In this document: positions 22,754 to 31,544 of the stretch, in pieces
Layout of the letters: the number at the start of each line of letters is the position of its first letter
Position numbering within the stretch: position 1 is the first letter of the stretch
Assembly (NCBI GenBank): GCA_024404815.1
Contig: JAKSPL010000022.1
Location: forward strand, 1-35,294
Reading direction: 5' to 3'
Source: Oscillospiraceae bacterium
GTDB lineage: Bacteria; Bacillota; Clostridia; Oscillospirales; Ruminococcaceae
Length of the DNA: 35,294 nt
Position numbers and translations under genes: made by a program
The notes under the pieces: model-generated
Database searches by the model: none
The model's input: the letters and a program-made list of their open reading frames with translations, nothing else
Told to the model about the DNA's origin: nothing

Positions 22754-23683
22754 ATGGCAAGTAATCTGAGATTCAATCAGGCAGAAGATACCAAAATTCT
22801 CTTTGCCGCCATCGCAGGGCATACCAACGCAGGCAAGTCCTCTCTGCTCAATGCCGTCATCGGCGAGAAGATCGCTTCGGTCAGTCCCAAGCCGCAGACC
22901 ACACGCACCCGTATCACGGGCATCCGCAACATCGGCAATACCCAGCTGGTATTCACCGACACACCCGGTCTGCACCGCTCCCAGACAAAGCTCGGTGAGC
23001 ATATGCTCCAGGCAGCGCAGGAAGCAGTATCCGACATCGACTGCGTTATTTTCATGGCAGACTGCACCAAGCCGATCGGCGATCAGGAATGTGCGATGCT
23101 CGACAGACTTGCCGCGCAGAAAACACCTGTCATCTTCATTTTCAACAAGATCGACCTGCTGTCGGATAAGACAAAGCTGGCACCGATGCTCGCAAACGCA
23201 CAGGAACGCTGGCATCCCCACGCACTCATTCCGATCAGCGTCCTGCAAAACGACGGTGTGTCTGAGGTCATTGACGAACTGCTGAAACTGGCACAGTTCG
23301 GTCCGCACTACTTCCCTGACGATATGCTGACCGACCAGCCTGAGCGCGTGCTTGCCGCAGAACTTGTCCGCGAACAGCTTCTGAAACTGCTGAACGACGA
23401 GGTGCCGCACGGTATCGCCGTTGTCACGGAACAGTTCTCCGAACGGCAGGACAAGGACTTGCTGAACATCTCCGTCACCATCTACTGTGAACGCGAATCG
23501 CATAAGCGCATCATCATCGGCAAAAACGGCGCGATGATCAAGAAAGCCGCGACCGCCGCAAGACATGAACTGGAAGATTTCTTCCGCATTCAGGTCAATT
23601 TGCAGACATGGGTAAAGGTCAAGGAGGACTGGCGCAACCGCGAAGGACTCATCCAAAGCTTCGGTCTGTTTGAAAAGCAATAA
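22754..23683 (+). CDS. era: GTPase Era
   Basis: The 309-residue protein has a GTPase domain with G1 GHTNAGKS, G3 DTPG and G4 NKID, then a C-terminal KH domain with IIIGKNGAMIKK that binds the 3' end of 16S rRNA (anti-Shine-Dalgarno region) during 30S assembly. Length and layout are standard. G1 reads GHTNAGKS where many Era proteins have GRPNVGKS, a small deviation that keeps the P-loop glycine and lysine. ATG 22754 follows CCGGAGGA inside the end of ybeY. Confidence 0.95.
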   Translation: MASNLRFNQAEDTKILFAAIAGHTNAGKSSLLNAVIGEKIASVSPKPQTTRTRITGIRNIGNTQLVFTDTPGLHRSQTKLGEHMLQAAQEAVSDIDCVIFMADCTKPIGDQECAMLDRLAAQKTPVIFIFNKIDLLSDKTKLAPMLANAQERWHPHALIPISVLQNDGVSEVIDELLKLAQFGPHYFPDDMLTDQPERVLAAELVREQLLKLLNDEVPHGIAVVTEQFSERQDKDLLNISVTIYCERESHKRIIIGKNGAMIKKAATAARHELEDFFRIQVNLQTWVKVKEDWRNREGLIQSFGLFEKQ

Positions 23684-23743
23684 TTTCCATGTAAAAAGAG
23701 ATAAAAACTCCGCATCCTATCGGTATAGAAAGGATGTGAGAGT

Positions 23744-23851
23744 ATGCAAAGCTGTAATGTAAATGATATAGAATCCATGCGGCTCTGGGCGCAGTTCTGT
23801 GCAACGGGGCGCGTGGAGGATTATTTACAATATCGTCAGCATCTACGCTGA
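23744..23851 (+). CDS. yqzL: YqzL-like small protein
   Basis: This 35-residue ORF lies between era and recO, exactly where Bacillus has yqzL. Its core WAQFCATGRVEDYLQYRQHL follows the YqzL pattern (Trp, Phe, Thr-Gly, Tyr-Leu, Tyr). AAGGATGTGAG precedes ATG 23744. Function is unknown in the family. It is too short for most automated calls; position plus pattern is the evidence. Confidence 0.75.
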   Translation: MQSCNVNDIESMRLWAQFCATGRVEDYLQYRQHLR

Positions 23852-23877
23852 TCTTACCATACAAAAGGAGAATTTAT

Positions 23878-24639
23878 ATGCTCCTTACAACCGTAAAAGG
23901 GCTTGTCCTGCGTGAAACACCCATCGGAGAAGCAGACAAGCTCTTTGACTTATTTACAGAAAACGGCGTACTGAGCGTTCGTGCAAGAGGTGTCCGCAAG
24001 GCAGGCAGCAAATATGCCGCAGTGACGCAGAGTTTCGCTTACGGCGAATACTGTCTGCGGCAAAACGGCGATTTCTACTACCTCGACAGCGCAGTGCCGA
24101 TCTCCCTCTTTTACGGCATCCGCAGCGACCTCGAAGCACTCGCCCTTTGTGCCTACTTTTCCGAGCTGATCCGGAAAACTGCAACCAATCAGCCTGAGCC
24201 GCAGCGTCTGCGGCTTTTCTTGCATTGTCTGCATTATCTTTCCGAACAGACGAGACCGATCCCGCAGATCAAGGCGATTTTCGAACTGCGGCTGGTCACA
24301 GAACTCGGACATATGCCGAATCTGCTCTGCTGTTCCGCCTGCGGAGAATTCCTCCCCGAACAGCTGACCTTACGCATTGCAGACGGCGATTTTCTTTGCA
24401 AAGACTGCGCCGTTCGAAGCGATGGTCTCGAATTTCATGTTCGGGCTGCCGTTTTGCTCGCTGCAAGACATATCGTCTTTTCGGAATTCGAAAAGCTGTT
24501 TTTATTTAAGCTGGACGCTGACAATCTCCGTCAGCTCTGTGCCTATTCCGAAGCCTATCTGCGGCATTCGCTGGATATTTCCTGCAAGACACTGCAATTC
24601 TATCACAGCGTCGCCGCCGATACAAATCTATCTCCATGA
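23878..24639 (+). CDS. recO: DNA repair protein RecO
   Basis: The 253-residue protein has an N-terminal OB-fold (VKGLVLRETPIGEADKLFDLFTENG read in parts, then RARGVRK), a helical domain and a zinc-binding module (CCSACGEF ... LCKDCAV). RecO anneals SSB-coated DNA and with RecR loads RecA in the RecFOR pathway. ATG 23878 follows AAAGGAG. The recO-mutS2 junction is tight: the stop codon touches the next possible start. Confidence 0.93.
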   Translation: MLLTTVKGLVLRETPIGEADKLFDLFTENGVLSVRARGVRKAGSKYAAVTQSFAYGEYCLRQNGDFYYLDSAVPISLFYGIRSDLEALALCAYFSELIRKTATNQPEPQRLRLFLHCLHYLSEQTRPIPQIKAIFELRLVTELGHMPNLLCCSACGEFLPEQLTLRIADGDFLCKDCAVRSDGLEFHVRAAVLLAARHIVFSEFEKLFLFKLDADNLRQLCAYSEAYLRHSLDISCKTLQFYHSVAADTNLSP

Positions 24640-27042
24640 ATGGTAACAAGTATGAATACAAATCTTTCCCCCGACTATTACACGCTGGAACTACATAAAA
24701 TTCTGGAAATGCTCGCAAAAGAAGCGGCGAACGAACGGACAAAGCAAATGGCTTTGTCGCTCGTTCCCGAAACGGATGCCGACCGCGTGCGGCATTTATT
24801 GCAGCAGACAGAGGACGCATTCCAGCTATCGGTGCGTTTCGGCTCGCCTGCGTTTGACAGCTTCCACGATGTCTGCTCTGCTGTGCGCCGTACTGCATCC
24901 GGTGCAAGAGTATCGCTGAAAGAACTGCTGGAGATCAGCAGACTTCTGCGGCAGATCTCCTCGCTTACTGACTGGTACGACCGCTGTGAGGGCATCCGCA
25001 CCACACTTTCCGATCTGTTCGAACGGTTACAGCCCAACAGCTACCTCGCAGACCTGCTCGAACGCTCGATCGAAACCGAAGAACGATTGGCAGATGCCGC
25101 AAGCCCCGAACTTGCCTCCATCCGCAGAAAAATTACGCAGTCAGGTCTGAAACTGCGCGAAAAGCTCGAAAAAATGATCAAGTCCCCGTCCATGCAGACC
25201 TATTTACAGGAGAGCATTATCACGATTCGTGACGGGCGATATGTTCTGCCCATCAAGGCGGAACACCGCGGCGATGTCGCAGGTCTGATCCACGATACCT
25301 CCGCGACGGGACAGACCTATTTTATCGAGCCGATGGCGATCGTAGACGCGAACAACGACATCCGCCTGCTGGAAAATCAGGAGCAGGAGGAAACCGAACG
25401 CATCATCCAGAAACTATGCGCCGCCTGCGGAGAATGCGCAGATGCGCTGCTTTCAGGCTACGAGATCGCCGCTGAACTGAACCTTTACTTCGCAAAAGCC
25501 TCGCTCGGCACGATGCAGACGGGTACGATCCCGTCCGTCACCGACGATGGAAATATCGTCCTCAAAAAAGCGCGGCATCCGCTGATCGACCGCAAAAAAG
25601 TCGTTCCCATTACCCTGTCGCTCGGCGGTGACTACTCCGCGCTGATCATTACAGGTCCGAACACGGGCGGTAAGACCGTTGCGCTGAAAACTGTCGGTCT
25701 GCTGACAGCTATGGCGATGTGCGGACTGATGATTCCTGCGGCAGACGGCAGTCAGATCTCCGTCTTTGACCACATTCTCGCGGACATCGGCGACCGCCAG
25801 AGCATCGAGCAAAATCTGTCCACGTTCAGCGCACATACCGTGCAGGACATCCAGATTTTACAGCAGGCAGACGACAAATCACTTGTTCTTATCGACGAAC
25901 TCGGCTCGGGTACTGACCCCGTAGAGGGTGCGGCACTCGCTGTCGCCATGATCGAACGGCTGAAATGTCAGGGTGCAAAGCTGATGGTCACAACGCACTA
26001 TCAGGAGTTAAAACGCTATGCGATCGAAGCACCCGACGTTGAAAACGCGTCCTGTGAATTCGATCTGGAAACCCTCCAGCCGACCTACCGCCTGCTGATC
26101 GGTTCGCCCGGTAAGTCGAATGCCTTTGCAATTTCGCACTCGCTGGGTATGCCCGATGACGTCATCGAACACGCAAAAAAGCTCGTCAGCACAGAAAATC
26201 AGCGATTCGAAACGGCAGTCGAACAGCTCGAACGCCAGCGCATCCTGCTCGAAAACCAAAATGCGGAACTGGAAACACTCCGCCGCGATGCCGCCGCACA
26301 CGAAAAAGCCCTGCGCGAAGAAGCGGAGGAAATGGAACGCCGCCGCACACAGGAACTCGATAAAATCCGCGCAGATGCGAGAAGAATCGTAGAGCAGACG
26401 GTCGCACAGTCGAACGAATTGCTTGAAGAACTTCGTGCGCTCAAAAAGGAAAAGGATAAGGCGGATTTCGCAGAGAAAATCGCCGCGGCAAAAGCAAAAT
26501 CCCGTCAGACCATCGACGGTCTGTACGAAAACTCCGATACCACAGACGAACGCGGCGAATATCATCTGCCGCGTGCGCTCAAAGCAGGCGACACCGTTCT
26601 TGTCGTGTCTATGGGAAAATCAGGTACGGTCCTTGCCGAATCCGATGGAAAAGTCGTTCTCGTGCAGATCGGCGCAATGAAAACCCGTGTGCCGCTGGAC
26701 GGCGTGCGGCTCGAAGCACCGAAAGCCGCTGAACCCCAGAAGAAAAAGCCGCGTCACACCCCGACCGTCATCACGTCGGGCGGTCAGCGCACTCGAAGCG
26801 CCGCAACCGAAGTGGACATTCGCGGCTGTACATCTGACGAAGGCATCATCCTCATGGAACAGTTTCTTGACCAAGCTATGCTGTCAGGCATCCAGACCGT
26901 CACCGTCATTCACGGCAAAGGAACAGGCGCACTGCGGCAGGCAGTCCACGACCGACTCCGCAAATCCAAGCAGGTCAAGTCCTTCCGCATCGGCAGATAC
27001 GGCGAGGGCGAGGACGGTGTGACAATCGTCACGCTGCGCTGA
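24640..27042 (+). CDS. mutS2: MutS2 family ATPase with Smr domain
   Basis: The 800-residue protein is of normal MutS2 length. The core and clamp region contains a long helix, and the ABC-type ATPase has Walker A GPNTGGKT, LSTFSAH signature and Walker B LVLIDELGSGTDP followed by TTHYQELK. A coiled-coil KOW-like linker (about 500-690) precedes a C-terminal Smr nuclease-like domain (VDIRGCTSDEG, VIHGKGTGALRQAV). MutS2 (RqcU) acts on collided ribosomes and suppresses recombination; it is not a mismatch-repair MutS. Two starts are possible, ATG 24640 (right after the recO stop) and ATG 24652 (MNTNLSPDYY); neither has a good ribosome site, implying coupling to recO. Confidence 0.94.
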   Translation: MVTSMNTNLSPDYYTLELHKILEMLAKEAANERTKQMALSLVPETDADRVRHLLQQTEDAFQLSVRFGSPAFDSFHDVCSAVRRTASGARVSLKELLEISRLLRQISSLTDWYDRCEGIRTTLSDLFERLQPNSYLADLLERSIETEERLADAASPELASIRRKITQSGLKLREKLEKMIKSPSMQTYLQESIITIRDGRYVLPIKAEHRGDVAGLIHDTSATGQTYFIEPMAIVDANNDIRLLENQEQEETERIIQKLCAACGECADALLSGYEIAAELNLYFAKASLGTMQTGTIPSVTDDGNIVLKKARHPLIDRKKVVPITLSLGGDYSALIITGPNTGGKTVALKTVGLLTAMAMCGLMIPAADGSQISVFDHILADIGDRQSIEQNLSTFSAHTVQDIQILQQADDKSLVLIDELGSGTDPVEGAALAVAMIERLKCQGAKLMVTTHYQELKRYAIEAPDVENASCEFDLETLQPTYRLLIGSPGKSNAFAISHSLGMPDDVIEHAKKLVSTENQRFETAVEQLERQRILLENQNAELETLRRDAAAHEKALREEAEEMERRRTQELDKIRADARRIVEQTVAQSNELLEELRALKKEKDKADFAEKIAAAKAKSRQTIDGLYENSDTTDERGEYHLPRALKAGDTVLVVSMGKSGTVLAESDGKVVLVQIGAMKTRVPLDGVRLEAPKAAEPQKKKPRHTPTVITSGGQRTRSAATEVDIRGCTSDEGIILMEQFLDQAMLSGIQTVTVIHGKGTGALRQAVHDRLRKSKQVKSFRIGRYGEGEDGVTIVTLR

Positions 27043-27054
27043 GGGAGGGGTTTC

Positions 27055-28230
27055 ATGATTCCGAATCTTCTCGACGAACGCGCCTATGTCAACCGCGCCG
27101 ATGAACGCATCGACCCCCACAACCCGTTTCAGAATCCCACGGAAGAACACGATTATACCCCCGACTACACAGAGATCGTGCCGCAAATCGCAATCGAAGG
27201 CTGCCGCATCCCCCTGATTCCATCCCCAAAGGAAAAAGCGAAGATCCGCAGCGCATACACGCTTGCAGGTGTCCCCGGTGCGATGGATTTCGTGCTGGCG
27301 GCGATTTTCTCCGCATTGCTCTATTTTGCCGCCGCTTCTGCCCTCCGACACTTCGATTTGCAGATTCTCGACGGCGCACTCCCACAGAATTACAAGAGCA
27401 TCATGCGCGCCTATCTCGGCGACAGCTCCATTTCCATGGGAATTACCCTGCTGTCGTTTCTTACGGCGAACATCATCACATTTTTTGTCGGCAGCCGTAT
27501 TTCCCATATCCGCGTGAAGGACTATTTTCAGGACAAAGACCTGCGGACAGGTTCGCTTCTGCGCTATATCGCAATCGGACTCTGGCTGCAACTACTCCTC
27601 GGCTTTGCAGCACAGCTACTCTCGAAATTCTTTGCAAACAGCGGTTTCACCCTTTCTTCGCCCGACTTTTCCGCCGGAGATTCTACCACAAAGCTCCTGC
27701 TGACAGTCCTCTACTCATGCTTTGTCGCGCCGCTGACCGAGGAATTGGTGTTCCGCGGTGTGATACTCAAAAATTTCAGCCGCGTCAGTCAAAGACTCGG
27801 CATTTTCCTCAGCGCATTTTTCTTTGCGCTCGCACATGAAAATCTGCCGCAGGGAATCCTCGCATTCTGCCTCGGCATTTTCCTCGCGTACATCACCATT
27901 TCGCACAATTCTCTCGTCCCTGCAATGGTCGTACATTTCTGCGTCAATCTGGTGAATGCGGTTTTCTCCTATCTCGATGTCATTGCCCCGAATGCCGTTG
28001 GCAATATCAATTCGATTTATATGCTCTGTGTACTTTTGTTCGGAACTGCTGCATTTTTCTATACTCTACTGACAGAACGTCTTCCATTCAGCACGCCGCA
28101 CCAGAGTTTTCGCGGTCTGCGGCTGGCACTCAGTTCGGCAGGTGTCTGGCTGCTGATTCTTGTCCATCTCGTTTCGATGACGCTGCCGAAAGTATCTACT
28201 GTACTCTCCCGTCTTTTTTTGAAAGGATGA
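27055..28230 (+). CDS. CPBP-family intramembrane metalloprotease
   Basis: The 391-residue protein has an 80-residue charged N-terminal tail then about eight membrane helices. CPBP (Abi/CAAX-protease-like) motifs are present: EELVFRGVIL, FALAHENLPQG and a last His/Asn motif HFCVNLVNA, supplying the Glu and His residues of the membrane active site. Substrates of this family are mostly unknown in bacteria; some members confer bacteriocin immunity, others process peptides. ATG 27055 follows GAGGGAGG, 12 bases after mutS2. It is followed by nadE after 6 bases. The neighbours do not suggest a substrate. Confidence 0.88.
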   Translation: MIPNLLDERAYVNRADERIDPHNPFQNPTEEHDYTPDYTEIVPQIAIEGCRIPLIPSPKEKAKIRSAYTLAGVPGAMDFVLAAIFSALLYFAAASALRHFDLQILDGALPQNYKSIMRAYLGDSSISMGITLLSFLTANIITFFVGSRISHIRVKDYFQDKDLRTGSLLRYIAIGLWLQLLLGFAAQLLSKFFANSGFTLSSPDFSAGDSTTKLLLTVLYSCFVAPLTEELVFRGVILKNFSRVSQRLGIFLSAFFFALAHENLPQGILAFCLGIFLAYITISHNSLVPAMVVHFCVNLVNAVFSYLDVIAPNAVGNINSIYMLCVLLFGTAAFFYTLLTERLPFSTPHQSFRGLRLALSSAGVWLLILVHLVSMTLPKVSTVLSRLFLKG

Positions 28231-28236
28231 CTCATC

Positions 28237-28977
28237 ATGTATCAATTCAACGTAAATACTGCCATTGACGACTGCTGCCGCTGGGTACAGGACTGGTTCG
28301 CCGCAAACGGCGACGGCTGTCCTGCCGTACTGGGCATCTCGGGCGGAAAAGACAGCTCCGTCTGCGCTGCGCTGCTCTGCAAGGCGCTCGGTGTCCATCG
28401 CGTTGTCGGCGTCATGATGCCGCGCGGTGTTCAGCCTGATATTGACGATTCGCTTTTGCTTTGCCGCCACCTCGGCATTCGCTCTGTGACCGTCAACATC
28501 GGAAGTGCCGCGGATGCACTCGAAGCCGCTGTCGCAGAAGCTTTACCGCTCTCAACACAGGCAAAAGTCAATCTCCCCCCGCGCCTCCGAATGGCAACCG
28601 TCTATGCTGTATCGCAGTCGCTGAACGGACGTGTCGCCAACACCTGTAATCTCTCGGAGGACTGGGTCGGCTACTCAACACGCTGGGGCGACAGCGTCGG
28701 CGATTTCGCTCCGCTCGCAAAATTTACTGTCACAGAAGTAAAACAAATCGGCAGGGCACTGGGACTCCCCGCACAACTTGTTGATAAGGCACCCTCTGAC
28801 GGTCTTTGCGGCAAAACCGACGAGGACAACCTCGGCTTTACCTACGCAGAACTCGATGCCTATATCCGCGAGGGCGTTCTCCCCTCTCCCGAACACAAGG
28901 CGCTGATCGACCGCAAGCATCAGATGAACCTGTTTAAGCTCGAAATGATGCCTGCATTCCCCTACCAGCCCGAATAA
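28237..28977 (+). CDS. nadE: NAD+ synthetase NadE (ammonia type)
   Basis: The 246-residue enzyme makes NAD from deamido-NAD, ATP and ammonia. It has the PP-loop LGISGGKDSSVCAALL, NTCNLSEDWVGYSTRWGD and the C-terminal KAPSDGLCGKTDEDNLGF loop. There is no glutaminase domain, so it uses free ammonia, fitting a gut anaerobe. ATG 28237 follows GAAAGGATG. It ends the plus-strand gene run and has a terminator after it. Confidence 0.95.
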   Translation: MYQFNVNTAIDDCCRWVQDWFAANGDGCPAVLGISGGKDSSVCAALLCKALGVHRVVGVMMPRGVQPDIDDSLLLCRHLGIRSVTVNIGSAADALEAAVAEALPLSTQAKVNLPPRLRMATVYAVSQSLNGRVANTCNLSEDWVGYSTRWGDSVGDFAPLAKFTVTEVKQIGRALGLPAQLVDKAPSDGLCGKTDEDNLGFTYAELDAYIREGVLPSPEHKALIDRKHQMNLFKLEMMPAFPYQPE

Positions 28978-28985
28978 ACACCAAG

Positions 28986-29018
28986 CCCTCCCTGTGTCAT
29001 GCAGGGAGGGTTGTTTTT
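28986..29018 (+). terminator. Intrinsic terminator after nadE
   Basis: CCCTCCCTG (28986-28994) pairs with CAGGGAGGG (29002-29010) and is followed by TTGTTTTT. Confidence 0.9.
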
Positions 29019-29023
29019 ATAAT

Positions 29024-29057
29024 AAAAAACTCGGAAACATCATTCGACATTTCCGAG
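29024..29057 (-). terminator. Intrinsic terminator of the sortase-pilus operon
   Basis: On the minus strand CTCGGAAA (29057-29050) pairs with TTTCCGAG (29037-29030) and is followed by TTTTTTATT. It lies 18 bases after the sortase stop codon. Confidence 0.85.
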
Positions 29058-29075
29058 CTTTGCAAGAGTGAAGCG

Positions 29076-29909
29076 TCAGCGGAGAAAGTCGTCCTCTGCG
29101 GACATCGGCACGAGCCTGCCTGTAAATTGCAGGCGGGCAGCTTCAAAATCGGCGGCACAGGTCGAAAACATCAGGTATCTGTCATCTGCGGAGAAATCCA
29201 GTTCCCGCGCAAACAATGCCTGCTCCAGTAATCTGCCGCGCCATGCCTCCGCAGCACACGGGACATCATACAGCGTGTCGTAGCCGCTTGCCACCGACAG
29301 TGCAAAGAAATCAATGCGGTACAGCGCATCGGGCGTCAGCAGCCAACCATAGCGGTGCGCATCGAATGCCTCCTGACTGCGCCAGGAACGCAGATCACCA
29401 AACATTCCCGAATCCATATTGTGACCGAAAAGAATGTTGGTGCTGTCGGAAAAGCCGCGGTCGCAGCGATAGTCGAGAAAAATCGTGCCGAGCTGATATT
29501 CCCTGCCGTCGGGAGCGTGGGAAAGATAGTAAACATTATCCGCGCCCTGCACGACCGCATAGTCGATCGAAGAATCCGCCAGATAGAGCCAGCCGATAAA
29601 ATCGGGACAGTCCGCGGACAATGTCGCCACTCTGCGCTGCATATCTTCGTATTTCTGTTTGGAAAGAAACGGTTCTGTGGCGGAATTCGGATATTCCGAC
29701 ACGGTGGTTTCCGTGGATATTTCTGTGACGGTGAGAGGCGGCGCAGAAGTGGTCAAAGCGGTCGGGGCGGTGGTTGTGACTGTCACAACGGAAGCGGCAG
29801 GGGGTGCTTCGGGGGGCTGCTGCTTCTGCTGATGCGCTTTATAAAACAGGCAGACAGCCAGAATCACGGTGAGCACGATCGCCGCCCAGAAACGAAAAGA
29901 TTTCAGCAT
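29076..29909 (-). CDS. Class B-like sortase of the pilus locus
   Basis: The 277-residue membrane-anchored transpeptidase has an N-terminal helix (about 8-25), a Thr/Pro-rich linker and a sortase beta-barrel. Catalytic residues are visible: His in LFGHNMDSGMFGDL, Cys in FSTCAADFE, and Arg in the following QFTGRL segment. The pattern (GWLYLADSSIDYAVVQG, LGTIFLDYRCD) is that of class B sortases, some of which polymerise Spy0128-like pilins. ATG 29909 follows AAAGGAGG; the longer frame starts upstream of that site. Located after the major pilin and the surface adhesin, it probably links pilin subunits and attaches the fibre to the cell wall. Confidence 0.9.
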   Translation of the reverse strand: MLKSFRFWAAIVLTVILAVCLFYKAHQQKQQPPEAPPAASVVTVTTTAPTALTTSAPPLTVTEISTETTVSEYPNSATEPFLSKQKYEDMQRRVATLSADCPDFIGWLYLADSSIDYAVVQGADNVYYLSHAPDGREYQLGTIFLDYRCDRGFSDSTNILFGHNMDSGMFGDLRSWRSQEAFDAHRYGWLLTPDALYRIDFFALSVASGYDTLYDVPCAAEAWRGRLLEQALFARELDFSADDRYLMFSTCAADFEAARLQFTGRLVPMSAEDDFLR

Positions 29910-29931
29910 TTGTCTGCCTCCTTTACAAAAC

Positions 29932-29970
29932 GGCCGCCTCCCCACAGCATTCATTGCAGGGAGGCAGCCT
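29932..29970 (-). repeat. GC-rich hairpin between pilin and sortase genes
   Basis: On the minus strand GGCTGCCTCCC (29969-29959) pairs with GGGAGGCGGCC (29942-29932) with a 16-base loop and one mismatch, followed by GTTTTGT. It resembles a leaky terminator that would lower sortase relative to pilin. The ribosome site of the sortase gene begins about 8 bases further on. Confidence 0.65.
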
Positions 29971-30006
29971 GAATTACTCAGTTGATCAAATCATGCTTCA
30001 TATGAA

Positions 30007-31401
30007 TCAGATCATGTCATCCGATTCATCGCGCTTCTTGTTCTTCACGAACAGGGTGATCATGACTACGCCGAATGCGAGCATTGCTGCAAACGGAGCG
30101 ATCATAAAGAGCAGGCCTGTCGGAGAGATGGTGTGCATTTTATTTGTGAAAACCGTAGAAGTCAGTGCTGCAGTTAAGTCAGCAGAAGGCTTCGCCGGAT
30201 CATAATCAGTCAGAGCAATCGCACTAAAAGCGGAAGATTCGTTGGTTTTGATTGTTGTATTATTCAAAGTCAGCGCACCCTTTGTGTCATCTTCTGCGGT
30301 AACATCATACACAGCATTCTCATCGTTCAGTTCGGAAACGCTAATCAGAGCATTTGCAGGAACAGCAGTCAGAGCCAGATACTGTCCATCGGCAAGTCCC
30401 ACAGCACCATCTGCTGTATTCACAGTGCCCTTCGTAGTAGCTGCCGCAATCGCATCAGCAGCACTAGACTTACCCTCTGTAGGGGAATAGTTGAAATACT
30501 GAGTGGCTGTAGACTCATTGGTCACAGTAACGGTAAACGGGAACACTTCATTGCCGAGCAAACTGTTCTCAACGACCTTCTGCACAACATAGTTGTAGGT
30601 ATAAAGTTCGTCGCCATTGTAGTGAGTGGGATCGGTTCCAAGTTCTTCGTCAGGTTTAAAATTCTCACCAGTTTTGTCATCGCCTGTCGGATCTCCAGAA
30701 TCGGTAAAGCCGTCCGTTTTCTCAGTGGTAGTAGTCACATCGCCGTCTTCATCAAGGTCATAGAACATGACCGAGCCGTATACTTCCATTTCGCCAGGTT
30801 TCGCAGGGTTCTCTCTCACATATACATCAACATAGCGAACAATTTCTCCATCACTTGCACGGGTAATACCGTAATCGCTGAAATCATCCGAGGTTTCTGT
30901 GAGTGCATAGCGATAAACACCTGCTGCTGAAAATTTTGTAGCATCATATACCACATCAATCTTCTCTTTCAATACTTTGGATGCCAGCGTATCACCTGCG
31001 CCTTTTTTCAGCGCAACCATGTCCTTGCCATCCTCAGAAAACTGGAATGAATATGTGCCGTCCGCGGCTGCCTCTTTCAGTGCGAAACCGCCGTCTACAC
31101 CCTTTTTCACAATAGCCTGATAACCGTCTTTATCGGTGATGATTGCCTCGCCAGCAGGATCAACACTTGAAACTGCATAAGTATATGTGACCGCGGGAAC
31201 ATAAGCATTCAATTCTTCCTCATTATAGATTGTGAGTGTCTTGTTAAAATACGGCGCATTTTCCAAATCCGCCAAACCGTTCTGACTGGGATCTTCAACC
31301 CAAGGAGTATCATCGATCTTTGCGGATGCAGGAATTGCGAGAGCCGCAGTCATAAGCGTTGCTGCTGTGAAAGCAGCGATTTTCTTCATAGTGTTTTTCA
31401 T
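30007..31401 (-). CDS. Major pilin, Spy0128/FctA-like shaft protein
   Basis: The 464-residue secreted protein has a signal peptide (to about ASA, residue 26). Two beta-sandwich regions follow: the N-terminal one has FNKTLTIYNEEELNAYVPAV, and the second has the Spy0128-type strand LYTYNYVVQKVVEN with a terminal TSTVFTNKM whose Asn may form an isopeptide bond. The C-terminus is a wall-sorting signal: ISPTG (30115-30129), hydrophobic helix, then KNKKR. The motif is ISPTG instead of LPxTG. ATG 31401 is 9 bases after AAAGGA; a second ATG is at residue 5. It is followed by the sortase gene. Function as polymerised shaft is from family resemblance; adhesion target unknown. Confidence 0.85.
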   Translation of the reverse strand: MKNTMKKIAAFTAATLMTAALAIPASAKIDDTPWVEDPSQNGLADLENAPYFNKTLTIYNEEELNAYVPAVTYTYAVSSVDPAGEAIITDKDGYQAIVKKGVDGGFALKEAAADGTYSFQFSEDGKDMVALKKGAGDTLASKVLKEKIDVVYDATKFSAAGVYRYALTETSDDFSDYGITRASDGEIVRYVDVYVRENPAKPGEMEVYGSVMFYDLDEDGDVTTTTEKTDGFTDSGDPTGDDKTGENFKPDEELGTDPTHYNGDELYTYNYVVQKVVENSLLGNEVFPFTVTVTNESTATQYFNYSPTEGKSSAADAIAAATTKGTVNTADGAVGLADGQYLALTAVPANALISVSELNDENAVYDVTAEDDTKGALTLNNTTIKTNESSAFSAIALTDYDPAKPSADLTAALTSTVFTNKMHTISPTGLLFMIAPFAAMLAFGVVMITLFVKNKKRDESDDMI

Positions 31402-31500
31402 AATCATTTTCCTTTCCAATTCATATTTACAATTTGCAGTGTGAGATCGGTCACAATTCGGACTCAGGATTCTCACATTTTTCGGGTTTCGGTTTGATTC

Positions 31501-31544
31501 GGGGGGAGATTCATATCGGTGAGGCAGCATCACATCTCACCCCC
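31501..31544. repeat. Long hairpin at the adhesin-pilin junction
   Basis: GGGGGGAGAT (31501-31510) pairs with ATCTCACCCCC (31534-31544) with one bulge, spanning the adhesin stop codon. A shorter alternative pairing GTGAG/CTCAC is nested inside. The minus strand has no U-tract after it; it may protect the downstream pilin mRNA from decay. No separate pilin promoter was found in 31402-31510. Confidence 0.5.

Noticed and set aside
22250-23680. 476-codon minus-strand frame over ybeY and era
   Set aside because: Shadow of two well-supported genes, no ribosome site, no recognisable domain.
31402-31533. Longer pilin start at 31533
   Set aside because: It overlaps the adhesin end, has no ribosome site, and would put 44 residues before the signal peptide.
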